DNA from: Mycoemilia scoparia
Taxonomy: Eukaryota > Kickxellomycota > Kickxellomycetes > Kickxellales > Kickxellaceae
Assembly (NCBI GenBank): GCA_027575805.1
Contig: JANBPU010000171.1
Location: forward strand, 1-34,103
Reading direction: 5' to 3'
DNA: 34,103 nucleotides
Shown here: in pieces, positions 9,863-18,146 of the stretch
How the letters are laid out: the number at the start of each line of letters is the position of its first letter
Position numbering within the stretch: position 1 is the stretch's first letter
The notes under the pieces: model-generated
What the model saw: only the letters and a program-made list of their open reading frames with translations
Told to the model about the DNA's origin: nothing
Databases searched by the model: none
Position numbers and translations under genes: made by a program

Positions 9863-11614
9863 AGCTGCAGCAACAAGTACCGGTGGGTCTACAAAATCCA
9901 TAAGCCAACAACAAAAGTCATCAACATTATCCAAAAGCAATAATGAAACAGATGCTTCTGGTTCTGATCCTAAGGATAAGGCAAACAGTGGTTGGTATTA
10001 TTACTACACAACTGTTTATCTATCTAATATGTTAGCAAACCCACGTATTTATGCAGAAACAGATTTGTTTACTAACACTCGAAAATTTGCCAAATCTAAA
10101 TGTTGTTATTATAGAAAAAGACAATGCGGATAATGGAATGGACATAGAGGATTATAGCGACGATGATAATGGCAGTAGAAAGAAGAATGGTGGACTATCA
10201 CCCACTGGGAATACCAAAGATGAAGCCAACAGCAGGCGCGATACTGAGGAATTATTTGAGGAGGAAGAAGAAGTTGCCATGAACGGGAAAGCACCTGATG
10301 CCAAGGACACCAGCGACAAGGAGAAGAACAACGCCCAAAGCAAAGCTGAAGGCGGTGAGAACAAGGAGGGCGATGATGAAGACGATGATAGCGGGGAAGC
10401 CGAGGATGAGTTCCCAGTCGAAAAAATCGTTGATGACGCTGTAAATGAAGATGCAAGTATCTCCCACGCTATTATTTGTTGCCAATGTGATTATTCCACA
10501 CATTGATGCAGGTAATTTTTTGACCCTGAGTTGCTCCTAACAATGTTCTATATTGTTTACACTTTTTGTTTTCCAGGGCGAGAAAATGTACTTTATAAAG
10601 TGGCAAGGATACCCATCTTCTGAAAATACCTGGGAAGTCGAAGAAAATATGCAAGTATTACTCATTTCTCATTACCCAAAATACAAAAAGCAAACAAATC
10701 TTCCAATCTCGGCACCAATGCTTATAACCATTTTAAATTTTGTATATAGTCCCAGTGACTTGATCAAAGAGTATCTAAAAGAAAAGGCCCAAAAGGCAGC
10801 AGCAGCAGCAGCACGTAGGAAATCTTCTGGATCCAACACATCCTCTACCGCCACAACCAAGCAGCAAAGGCGTACTTCCAGTGGTCGTGTAGGTCGTCCT
10901 CCTAAACACGCCGCCGCCTCATCAAGAGCCACTTCGAACAATACTCTTGACTTTATCGATGCTGCTGAAGATAATGGCGGAGAAGACAGTGATCCTGGCG
11001 CTACCACTTCCACTCCAGCTGGCAAGAAAGACAAGCCCAAAACCTTGGCTGAAAGACGCAACAAGGGAGCCAAGAAAACAGCAGCAGAAATTGACAATGG
11101 GACCGGATCTACTGCTTTGTCTTCAACCAGAAAGAGAGCTTTAGGGTCAGGCAAACAGCAACAACAAAAGGGTTCATCCCAACTTGAAAATAATGGCGCC
11201 GGAGAAGAGGTTGGCTGTAGCGATGGGGAGCTTGGAAACCCAATGGTTCCAATGGACTCCGGATCCTGGGAAGATTACATTAATTTTGTCGAAACCGTTC
11301 AGCAAGTCGATGGCAAATTGGTTTGTATTCTGTTTTGGAAAAATGGCAGCAGAACCAAACACCCGGTAACTCATGTTCATTATAAATGCCCCCTAAAGCT
11401 GATTGAGTTTTATGAGCACCATCTTACGTTCAGAGGCCCGCCTGAAGACGAGGAAGGAGTCAAAGAAGGACAGGTTGAATCGGTAAAAACTAATGCTGCT
11501 TCTACCACTGCCGCTGTTGCTGATGCTGATGCTACCGCTAGCACTAGTGCCAATGGCGATGCTGGTGACAGCCACGCTTCAAAAAAGAGAAAGGTCGATG
11601 AGGCCAGCTCATAA
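9765..11614 (+). CDS. HP1-type heterochromatin protein (chromodomain + chromoshadow), four exons
   Basis: Model: exons 9765-9990, 10115-10452, 10577-10650 and 10750-11614, totalling 1503 nt or 500 residues. HP1 proteins bind methylated H3K9 and dimerise through the chromoshadow domain. The Thr/Ala-rich N-terminus and an acidic stretch precede the chromodomain (about 173-225: EFPVEKIVDDAVNED, then GEKMYFIKWQGYPSSENTW, EVEEN, DLIKEYL). Cage positions read Phe, Trp, Tyr, so the methyl-lysine pocket looks intact. A long basic/Ser hinge has an AT-hook-like GRVGRPPK. The chromoshadow at about 383-445 is unmistakable (GSWEDYINFVETVQ, WKNGSRTKHPVTHVHYKCP, LIEFYEHHL), and the C-terminus ends with a KKRKV nuclear-localisation motif. 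At 500 residues it is much longer than animal HP1, mainly through the N-terminus and hinge. Splice choices are by eye; the reading frame closes exactly. Confidence 0.9.
9806..9860 (+). repeat. Coding ACT/GCT trinucleotide run in HP1 exon 1
   Basis: Tandem ACT with an interrupting GCT block encodes poly-Thr/poly-Ala in the HP1 N-terminus. Likely length-polymorphic. Confidence 0.85.
9991..10114 (+). other. HP1 intron 1 (GT-AG, 124 nt)
   Basis: Donor AGTG|GTTGGT, branch-like TACTAAC at 10070-10076, acceptor TTATTATAG|AA. Phase 1; joining gives KANS-EKDNADNG in frame with the downstream acidic region. Confidence 0.7.
10453..10576 (+). other. HP1 intron 2 (apparent GC-AG, 124 nt)
   Basis: Donor GAT|GCAAGTAT, acceptor TTTTCCAG|GGC, branch-like CTCCTAAC about 35 nt upstream. 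This donor gives the chromodomain its normal spacing between VEKIVD and YFIKW. The nearest in-phase GT donor, at 10441 (GTAAAT), would remove four residues from that loop. Confidence 0.6.
10651..10749 (+). other. HP1 intron 3 (apparent GC-AG, 99 nt, stop-free)
   Basis: Donor AAATAT|GCAAGTAT, acceptor GTATATAG|TCCC, phase 2. The only nearby GT donor (GTATTA, two bases on) gives the wrong phase. Length is a multiple of three with no stop, so retention would insert 33 residues inside the chromodomain. A second in-frame acceptor lies 6 nt downstream (CCCAG). Confidence 0.6.
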
Positions 11615-12082
11615 TAACCTAAAAGCTTAACATGAATATTAGTGTTTAGTCAGAGCTCCCCCTCCTCCTCTTTCAAAAAGCTTATTATTTTATAAATTTT
11701 GCTTAGCTGGCATTCCCTATCTTTCTTGATGTTATATAACTAACTGTCTACTACCAAGACTCATTCAAAAGCACGGTTTCTTTTGGTAGCACTCAAAGGT
11801 TGCTATTAAGCCCTATTCTCTCTATCTAAATCTACATTTATTACAACTCTATTTACTTCTCTCATTATATCTCTTTAGCTCCATGTAGTAATTCTCTTTT
11901 AGCCTTCTAGTTGCTTCTCAACTTTTGTTGTGGACTTATTTTTGGTATACAAATCATTATACAATAACTGCACCACTATGTTGCTATTACTATGGCTGTG
12001 ATAATACATGAATGATGAGATGAGATTGCAGAATCCCTGTTTATACCAAATGGAAAGATTTGTTTTCGGCATATATTTGAAT

Positions 12083-12122
12083 TCTGCACCAAATTTTATT
12101 AATTTTGCACCAAAATTCAGAG
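12083..12122 (-). repeat. Two inverted copies of the 20-bp minisatellite unit
   Basis: TGCACCAAATTTTATTAATT followed by TTGCACCAAAATTCAG is the reverse complement of the GGTGCAAATTTAATAAATT unit of the array at 12337-12491. The two sets face each other across about 215 bp. Confidence 0.6.
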
Positions 12123-12336
12123 AGCAAAAATCAGAATTATGGGTTTCTAATATTTTAGTATATTATTCAATATTTCACATAAAAATACATTATAAATAAT
12201 TATTTAAGTAATTATAATAGTAGCTACTACTGCTAGTTATGACGGTGGTGGTGATGAGCAGCAGTGGTTGTTATTGTTTTTGCTGCTACAGGCTGGCAGT
12301 GATAAAGGGGGAAGGATTAAAGTGAAAAATGAAAAA

Positions 12337-12491
12337 GGTGCAAATTTAATAAATTAGGGTGACATTTTAATAAATTTGGTGCAAGATTAACAAATTAGGT
12401 ACAAAATTCACAAAAAAGTTACAGAATTAATAAAAAAGTTACAGAATTAATAAAAAAGTTACAGAATTAATAAAAAAGGTGTAAAATTAAA
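12337..12491 (+). repeat. 20-bp tandem minisatellite, about 7.7 units
   Basis: Units run from GGTGCAAATTTAATAAATTA through GGTGCAAGATTAACAAATTA to three identical GTTACAGAATTAATAAAAAA copies (12418-12477), then a partial GGTGTAAAATTAA. Only the second unit is 21 bp. Divergence is graded along the array, with the youngest copies toward the right end. Confidence 0.85.
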
Positions 12492-12550
12492 CACATGCCT
12501 TTGTTTTCACTGTGATTGAATCTCTATGTTAGGAAGAAATGGAACACTCA

Positions 12551-12640
12551 TCAGATTTTGGCCCAATCATCGTTCATTTGAGGTGCAACTACTCCTGGGG
12601 GCCAACTTTGCCTAAAGTCTTGTGAACTTTGACCAAATAA
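12551..12640 (-). repeat. F3 dispersed repeat (inverted)
   Basis: On the minus strand it reads GGTCAAAGTTCACAAGACTT then TAGGCAAAGTTGGCCCCCAG, GAGTAGTTGCA and GATGATTGGGCCAAAATCTG. It is the fullest F3 copy, about 245 bp downstream of the microprotein gene at 12884-13126. Confidence 0.65.
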
Positions 12641-12883
12641 GGATATATTTGATCGATCTCTAATGATCATTGCAAAATGATAAGCCGATCTTTTCTAATC
12701 GAAAAATAAAGCTTAAATTCTACCAATTACTATTACTACCATTAATAACAAATAAGAGAATGTTAGAAATTGACATCCATTTTTATTGAAAAGAACCTCC
12801 TGATCATCAACCTTTAAACAAAATAGCGATACGGTGAAATATCGTGGACTATTGCCTTGTGCGTAAACTACTTATTCATCCAT

Positions 12884-13126
12884 TTATCGGAATTCTCCCC
12901 ACACAGAACTAGTATCAATCACTCCGATAGCCATTATCCTTATAATTGGTGGTCCAGCAATCCCACATGTGCACAATGTACACATCATTAGTTGTAAATG
13001 CTTTCTCACACAATTAGTACAAAGGTATGCATCATCCTGATGCTGGCTGTGATGGCCATTAAGTTGTGAATCTTGCGCGTTTTCTCTGCCATCGCAACCT
13101 CTGCTGTAGCTAGAACCGTATTTCAT
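12884..13126 (-). CDS. Cys-rich microprotein 1 (80 aa)
   Basis: An ATG-started 80-codon frame (MKYGSSYSRGCDGREN to SSVWGEFR). The N-terminus is His/Gln/Ser-rich. A Cys cluster follows: YLCTNC, twelve residues, then Cys (with CTLCTCG). The CxxC plus twelve-residue spacing equals that of the three related genes on the same strand, but the expected His is a Cys and extra cysteines are present. The segment after it (PPIIRIMAIGVI) is hydrophobic. A TATAAATAG box lies about 150 bp upstream, as for the siblings. A short upstream ATG frame overlaps this start out of frame. The family is unrecognised; metal binding is inferred from the motif. Membership in the sibling set is the least certain of the four. 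Confidence 0.5.
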   Translation of the reverse strand: MKYGSSYSRGCDGRENAQDSQLNGHHSQHQDDAYLCTNCVRKHLQLMMCTLCTCGIAGPPIIRIMAIGVIDTSSVWGEFR

Positions 13127-13276
13127 GCTGTAGGAAGTCAATGGATCTAGAAATAACGCTACGGGAAGAGCTGCTGCAATGCATGTAGTGTATAGTATAT
13201 AGAAGAAAGAAAACAAAGCAACTACAGAAAGGTGGGGTTGCTACTATTATTCTGTAGAGATACCAGCACAGATATC

Positions 13277-13285
13277 TATTTATAC
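13277..13285 (-). promoter_or_regulatory. TATA box of microprotein 1
   Basis: On the minus strand it reads GGTATAAATAGATA, about 150 bp upstream of the ATG at 13126. It has the same TATAAATAG core as the three sibling genes. Confidence 0.6.
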
Positions 13286-13585
13286 CAATTTTCTAAAAAG
13301 TTCCATGTATACACATATCTTAATGGCAGCAGCAAAAAGCCGAAAACCATGGCTAGTCTAATGTGGCAATTAGCTATCAAATATATTGAGCAACTACAGT
13401 ATTTGGTTGTTGACATCTCCTAAAGAGTCATGGCACACAGATAATGTCAGCAATTGTTTCCTAGAATTCGCTTGACACAATTACTACTTTGGCTTGTTAA
13501 ACTATCACTAAAATCAGTAAGCTCAACAAAAACATTAATTCATGTCAAAGTTAGTTTGGGATTGCATAATTATTGGGATATCATT

Positions 13586-13740
13586 TGACAGAATCCCTTT
13601 GAAGGTGTGCCAGATGTGAGTACCCGATATAATAGTGAACCATCACTCAGACTCCAGCTAAAACGTATAATTTTATGGACCGATCTTCAGGGTATGTGCG
13701 AGAGTACCAATTTGTTTCCTTTTGATGAAGAACTTGTCAT
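13586..13740 (-). mobile_element. F2 element (inverted)
   Basis: On the minus strand it reads GACAAGTTCTTCATCAAAAG, then TTTTAGCTGGAGTCTGAGTG, and ends CACACCTTCAAAGGGATTCT then GTCA. Co-linear with the copies at 519, 18938 and 33163. Confidence 0.75.
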
Positions 13741-13993
13741 TTATTTAGTCAGCCATCCAGTTTTATCATACTATTCTGACACTCCACTTGAAAAGTTTAT
13801 TTCTGCGCCAATTTCTGCATGCGTATTGGGTTAATAAGCATAGCACATATCAAATGTCATGATGTTGAACGACTTTATTCAGTAAGTAAGACACTGATTC
13901 ACTTTCTTAACTCAAACAAACTGAAAATAAAGTCTCTATCACGCTCAAAAATCATTTCTTTAAATAGACAGCTTATTTGTCCCATCCTTTCAT

Positions 13994-14248
13994 TCACTCG
14001 TCAAAAGGACACTGCCATGACTTGTGAGAGAAATAATGGTCGCTATCTATCCACAGATGTTTTAATCTTGCTTGTTCACTAATCCACTTGGTGGTTGGAT
14101 GGTAGTTGTAACAGCCTATCTTGTGATTGCTAAGTTCATCGTCATCTGTGAAATGTTTGCCACATCTGGGACACACAAATGATGCATTTTGACTGTGAAT
14201 GTCATGTGCGTTGTTGTCATTATCACAATTATATCCGTACAAACCCAT
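13994..14248 (-). CDS. C2HC zinc-finger-like microprotein 2 (84 aa)
   Basis: An 84-codon frame from ATG (MGLYGYNCDNDNNAHD) to SWQCPFDE. It contains FVCPRCGKHFTDDDELSNHK then IGC, that is C-x2-C-x12-H-x3-C. The same spacing and the GK-x-FTD core occur in the protein at 17270-17983 (CVVCGKVFTD ... HLHGC), so the two are paralogues. After the finger comes a Trp/His/Lys-rich tail. The open frame continues upstream, but there is no earlier in-frame ATG, so the start is secure. TATAAATAG sits 120 bp upstream. The finger suggests nucleic-acid or protein binding; the specific function is unknown. Confidence 0.6.
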   Translation of the reverse strand: MGLYGYNCDNDNNAHDIHSQNASFVCPRCGKHFTDDDELSNHKIGCYNYHPTTKWISEQARLKHLWIDSDHYFSHKSWQCPFDE

Positions 14249-14367
14249 ATTTTCGACAAGAGCGCCAATCGTGTTGTTATGGTAAAGATGTAGAAGAAGT
14301 GGTAATGGTGTAGATTGTGTATAGTAGTTAAAATGAAGAGTAGAAGCCAAAGACTTTTAGCCAATTC

Positions 14368-14376
14368 TATTTATAC
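14368..14376 (-). promoter_or_regulatory. TATA box of microprotein 2
   Basis: On the minus strand it reads GTGTATAAATAGAATT, about 120 bp upstream of the ATG at 14248. Confidence 0.6.
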
Positions 14377-14972
14377 ACCTTCTTTTCTGATAAGGCATGG
14401 TGTAGAATAAAATGGGTGCACAGCATCAATATCAGAAAAAAGGTTACATAAAAATTCAGTGATGTTATCACCATCCTGCTATTGTTTCGCATACCCTGCA
14501 GGGTGACATCCTTCTAGGAGTCAGTCACGCAATGAGAATTTTCTCAGAAATTACAATTAAAGCATCCAGTGTATTTTATCTGTTATTAAATTACTATTAC
14601 TTCTATTACAGCAAGCTGCGAATGTCATAAAATGTTATTTCCAAAGTCAGATCCTACACGACCTTAGACAAACAGAGTTTCTAAGAGTTTCATATCAAAT
14701 GGCTTGTGATTGAGCCAAAATCTAAAGCATTATTTTTATCTACTACACTTTTAATAACTACTATAGTTTTACATTATACGTATTTTTTTTCTTTAGAATT
14801 GGTTTATTAGATGTAAAGAAAGAAAGTTAAGGGTAATATAAAAACATTCCTAATTTTTTCTCTTACAACCAATAGAGTAGTGGGGGGATAGTATTGTAAA
14901 AACTACTAATACTATTCCATACCCACCTTATTTACATCTCCATACTTATCCTTACTATTTTTTGTATTTCCC

Positions 14973-15356
14973 TTATCTTTTATGTTGCTTCATAACAGTT
15001 CTTACATCTAGCCGAATATGCAACAATACACAAGAAATATCCACAAACTGATTATAGATGGCAGAAAATGGCCTCAAAAGGTGATTGGAAGTTTCTATGC
15101 CAATGTTGCAATTACTCCTTTGCAAAACAATCACAGACTCAATCAGTCCCATGCTGATGTCAAATAGTGACCAGACCATCATCATAAAGATTCTAAAAAT
15201 GTAAAGGAAGATTAAGATAGGTGGACAAATTAGAACAATCAGTCTATTGTTGCTTAGTTGTTGGGCCCATGTTCCAAGTCCAATAATTAAGCCAATAGGA
15301 AAGTAAATGCAACAAGCAAAGAATTTGGTGATGGGACTGATTTCCCTGAGCTGCAT
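14973..15356 (-). CDS. Small membrane protein A (127 aa), paired paralogue
   Basis: The start is placed at the ATG at 15356 (MQLREISPITKFF), because CATACACAATG aligns with the start of its inverted paralogue at 20121. An upstream open extension is therefore excluded. Two long hydrophobic segments follow: FFACCIYFPIGLIIGLGTW and LIVLICPPILIFLYIFRIF, leading into MMMVWSLFDI. An amphipathic C-terminal half and a basic tail (KQHKR) complete the protein. Residues shared with the paralogue include LGTW, IxRIF, W-x2-FDI, an I/V-L-Q core and E-S-N/T-x-LL. A role in a cellular membrane is inferred from hydropathy; I recognise no family. A TATA-like box lies 150 bp upstream. Confidence 0.65.
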   Translation of the reverse strand: MQLREISPITKFFACCIYFPIGLIIGLGTWAQQLSNNRLIVLICPPILIFLYIFRIFMMMVWSLFDISMGLIESVIVLQRSNCNIGIETSNHLLRPFSAIYNQFVDISCVLLHIRLDVRTVMKQHKR

Positions 15357-15505
15357 TGTGTATGCTTGTATGTATCTGTGAGTGGGGGAGGTGAAAAAGA
15401 GAGCAGTGAGTGACAAATACCAGGAGTGAATAAGAGAGCGTCTGGGTGGAGGGAGTAAGTAAATTCTAGGGAGTTATCAAATAAAAGGATAGAGAAAATG
15501 TAGGT

Positions 15506-15513
15506 CTTATATG
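15506..15513 (-). promoter_or_regulatory. TATA-like box of membrane gene A
   Basis: On the minus strand it reads CATATAAGACCTACATT, aligned with TATATATAACCCTACATT upstream of gene B. The homology of the two arms begins at this element. Confidence 0.5.
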
Positions 15514-15515
15514 TG

Positions 15516-16116
15516 CTTGGAGTTGCTCAAAGAATCTTTTAAAAATCAGAACAACATTTATTTTTAAATAAATTTTTTATTTTGATTTTTAGCTTCAAAA
15601 TTTGTAACTTATTTTTTTGCCAAAAGCTTTTTTGGGTATAATTGTAGTTATTTCTTTTTCTTTTTTGGGAAAAAGTTTAAATAAAAGATAGGATTTCCTC
15701 AATTTAAATGATAGTCATGATAGGAGTTTGATGAATTAGACTTTTCATTATATATTTTTTATCAACAAAATAAATTTTTATTCTAAATGTTTACTATTTG
15801 TAATAAAGTGTATAGTATACTTTATACGGGAGATTATTTTTGAAGAGTTGGGCACACACTTGGCTTTGATTGTCGCTATAATCTTTGACTGCCAAAAGGT
15901 GACCATCAAAAATTATCACCCACATGTCAATTTAAGCTCGAAATTGCATAAAAATTGTAATGATATGCTTGTTCAGTTAAACAGTCAAACGTTTCTACCT
16001 TTATTATATTGTGACTCTGTTATTGCATATGTACTATACTGAAAAATATATAATTCTAAATGGCTTTGTAGTAATGCCTACATTAATTACCTTTCTATAC
16101 TTCAAAAACACTTCTA
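15516..16116. other. AT-rich interval with an F1 element
   Basis: 15.5-15.8 kb is very AT-rich, without features. 15824-15925 is an F1 element. Otherwise I see nothing. Confidence 0.55.
15824..15925. mobile_element. F1 element, diverged copy
   Basis: Left end ATACGGGAGATTATTTTTGA, right end CATCAAAAATTATCACCCAC then AT. The interior CACTTGGCTTTGATTGTC matches subfamily 1a. The ends have lost the full AAGGG motif, so this is an older copy. Confidence 0.65.
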
Positions 16117-16544
16117 ATGATGGCTGATCAAGGGCGAAAAGTGTCAAAGATGATACTGTTATATGCAGCTGCTTTGCTTTTCAATACTTTACTAAAAAAC
16201 AAAAATAGCGAATTTAGGCACAAGTACACATGTATTATAGTATTTATCTTAAATCCTATTATAAGCACAATTTATAATCAAAGATTTATTTGCAACCAAA
16301 CTCTTTTATTTTTTATAATAACCAGAGAAAAAAAACAAAAAGGTATACAGTATATCTCAACTATTTTCCATTTTTATTACAATCCATGCACACCGACCCT
16401 CTCTCTCTTTTCATTTTTCATACAGAAAAGTCAGCCTGGAAGTATGATATTATTGCAGCATTGGGTATTATTCTTGTCATTTGGTTGGTTGGCTATTGCC
16501 CATCTGGTCCATGGGCAAACATTATGTATGACCTTAAACGTTGA
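16117..16544 (+). CDS. Possible small membrane protein, two exons
   Basis: The 3' exon (16426-16544) follows a textbook acceptor: a long CT-rich tract, then TTTTTCATACAG. It encodes EKSAWKYDIIAALGIIL then VIWLVGYCPSGPW and a short basic tail, a clear single membrane segment. The only phase-compatible upstream donor I find for the ATG at 16117 is AAAAAG|GTATAC (intron 16343-16425, 83 nt), giving 114 residues. The 5' exon also has hydrophobic runs (MILLYAAALLFNTLL) but is AT-rich and less convincing. The 3' exon is better supported than the 5' exon. No family recognised. Confidence 0.35.
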
Positions 16545-17269
16545 ACTTTTTATAAAGCCTGTTTATATATAGGACATATCAGCTCCCTGCTTGTGTAGAG
16601 TATTGAATTATTTCCAAGGTCTGCACAATTGTATTGTTGGTTTTGTTAATAGGCACGGTGATTACAGTGTTAAAAGTTTGCATAGTATAAAGTGAAATAG
16701 CCGAGATGTCGAAAAAGAGTGATTCAAAGATAATTGGAATTAAAATGCTAGGATTAGAAGAGAGTATGATAAGCCCTTAGTACTTTTTCCCCAAACATCA
16801 TCGCTAAGGAGTTTTGGTACTCGTCTACCAAAAAAGGTTTCAAATTTACTAAGCAAAAACAATACCACTTTAAAGGGTTTACTGAATATCTTCTAGTATA
16901 TACTACACACCTGAAGTCCAATATTCTTTATATATACTAGTGGCTAGTTTGCCAGGTCCACTAAACAATTTAAGACACGCCAAAAAGATGAAATCAAATA
17001 CACAAAATAGTGCATTGATACTTGGTAATATTGAAACTTGACACACTGACACTGCGTTCATATCCTTTGGGTCTTTCTAATTTTAAATACTATAAATTTA
17101 CCACTTTTTATTTAACAGAATACTTGGCACGCTTTTATAATTCTAATCGCACATTAGAAACAAAACCAGTTTAATATGATTTAGTTTGTTATTGAAAGTG
17201 CATCAACAACGCCTTGCAAATATTGGCACTTATAATCTAATGCTGATTTGCTGGGAAGAGTTCTGTGTG
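16545..17269. other. Intergenic, no clear features
   Basis: AT-rich sequence. A 24-codon ATG frame at 16706-16780 (MSKKSDSKIIGIKMLGLEES) stands out weakly but has no other support. Confidence 0.5.
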
Positions 17270-17983
17270 TTAAACACTATACCAACACCCATGAAGATGA
17301 GACCTGTATTTTGAACCATCAGTAAAGACTTTTCCACAGACCACACACAAACTTTGTTTTTCCATTTTCATTCTTTGAGCATAGTGCCGACGTTCTTCTT
17401 CGCGGACTTTCGGGCCAGGAGGGATATAAGGTGGATCAGAAGGATGTGCTCCATATCCCCATCTGTTATAAACAATGGGCTGTTGATATTGGTAGCTTTG
17501 TTGACTGCTGCTCGGACTAGAGTTTTGACCACTGTAACCACTTGTATAAGTATAATTACTGCTACCAGGAAAACTACCATAGCCAGAATAACTACCACTG
17601 CTACCAGAATAACTACCGCTGCTACCAGGAAAACTACCATAGCCAGAATAACTACCACTGCTACCAGAATAATTTCCACTGCTACCAGAGTAACTACCAC
17701 TACTCCCGCTAGTATAGCTACCATTGCTACTGCCAGTATAACTACCACTACCACTGGTAAAGCTATTATTACTACTGCCGGTATAGCTTATATAACCAGA
17801 ATCGCCACCACTGCTACCACTATAGCCACCACTACTACCAGTATGACTACCATTACTACTACTACCAGTATAACTACTGCTAGTATAGCTGCTACTTGAA
17901 GGGCTTGATTGCCGCTCATCAAGATAGTCATTATTGCTAAATGGATCTGGACCGTGATTAAAACGGAAATTCCAAGGATTCAT
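17270..17983 (-). CDS. Tyr/Ser/Gly-repeat protein with C-terminal C2HC finger (microprotein family member 3, 237 aa)
   Basis: The N-terminus (MNPWNFRFNHGPDPFSN) leads into about 125 residues of repeats such as GSYSGSSGSYSG and YTGSS, with an exact 60-bp internal DNA duplication (17561-17613 against 17621-17673, encoding SGYGSFPGSS-type units). A Gln/Tyr/Pro linker (SYQYQQPIVYNRWGYG) and a charged helix (KVREEERRHYAQRMKMEK) precede the finger CVVCGKVFTDGSKYRSHLHGC, C-x2-C-x12-H-x3-C, which ends the protein. The cysteines occur only in the finger. The spacing and GK-x-FTD core match the protein at 13994-14248. The [S/G]-Y-[S/G] repeats resemble low-complexity domains that phase-separate in FET-type RNA-binding proteins; a similar behaviour here is inference. 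TATAAATAG lies 155 bp upstream; the leader holds an (AT)n run. Confidence 0.7.
   Translation of the reverse strand: MNPWNFRFNHGPDPFSNNDYLDERQSSPSSSSYTSSSYTGSSSNGSHTGSSGGYSGSSGGDSGYISYTGSSNNSFTSGSGSYTGSSNGSYTSGSSGSYSGSSGNYSGSSGSYSGYGSFPGSSGSYSGSSGSYSGYGSFPGSSNYTYTSGYSGQNSSPSSSQQSYQYQQPIVYNRWGYGAHPSDPPYIPPGPKVREEERRHYAQRMKMEKQSLCVVCGKVFTDGSKYRSHLHGCWYSV
17561..17673 (-). repeat. 60-bp tandem duplication inside the YSG-repeat gene
   Basis: The DNA at 17561-17613 recurs at 17621-17673 with a 60-bp period and almost no changes, indicating recent expansion within a more diverged 12-to-18-bp repeat background. Confidence 0.85.
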
Positions 17984-18032
17984 GATATTAACAAGATTTT
18001 ATCAATTCTGAAAGTGAGAGAAAGAAAGAAAG

Positions 18033-18056
18033 ATATATATATATATATATATATAT
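18033..18056. repeat. AT dinucleotide microsatellite
   Basis: Perfect (AT)n in the 5' leader of the YSG-repeat gene, next to GAAA repeats. Confidence 0.9.
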
Positions 18057-18137
18057 GAATTCTGTAATATTTGAAAAATAAGAATTGGTAATATGTTTAT
18101 AGTTAAGTTGCTAAATATTTTGTGGCAGTGAGTAGCC

Positions 18138-18146
18138 TATTTATAC
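18138..18146 (-). promoter_or_regulatory. TATA box of the YSG-repeat gene
   Basis: On the minus strand it reads GGTATAAATAGGCTAC, about 155 bp upstream of the ATG at 17983. Confidence 0.6.

Larger units (their letters stand above)
11615..12883. other. Intergenic region between HP1 and the microprotein cluster
   Basis: 11.6-12.0 kb is presumably the HP1 3' untranslated region and flank (pyrimidine-rich, TTATTATTTTATAAA). 12083-12491 holds the 20-bp minisatellite array and an inverted pair of the same unit. 12551-12640 is an F3 copy. No coding frame of substance. Confidence 0.6.
13127..13993. other. Interval between microproteins 1 and 2
   Basis: It holds the 5' leader and TATA box of microprotein 1 and an inverted F2 element (13586-13740). 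The plus-strand ORF at 13607-13834 is largely made of F2 sequence and is not a gene. Confidence 0.6.
14652..15515 (-). repeat. Left arm of inverted gene-carrying duplication
   Basis: This block, from an F3 copy (14652-14730) through a 3' flank, gene A and its leader to a TATA box, is matched in inverse orientation by 19952-20882. About 200 bp of 3' flank (roughly 14735-14935) differs from its partner at only about ten positions. The leader (15357-15515) is clearly alignable, yet the coding segment is strongly diverged. Confidence 0.85.

Noticed and set aside
10441..10446. GTAAAT as a conventional donor for HP1 intron 2
   Set aside because: It is in phase, but it would delete four residues from the chromodomain loop. 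GCAAGTAT twelve bases downstream restores the usual length. I keep this as the main alternative.
12337..12491. Regular repeat array considered as CRISPR-like
   Set aside because: Units are contiguous with no spacers, and the DNA is eukaryotic; it is a minisatellite.
16706..16780. 24-codon ORF MSKKSDSKIIGIKMLGLEES
   Set aside because: No promoter, splice or family evidence; frames this short are expected by chance.
17354..17899. 181-codon plus-strand ORF opposite the YSG-repeat gene
   Set aside because: It is a Thr/Ile/Ala-rich antisense shadow of the trinucleotide-like repeat. The minus strand has the zinc finger, TATA box and sensible N-terminus.
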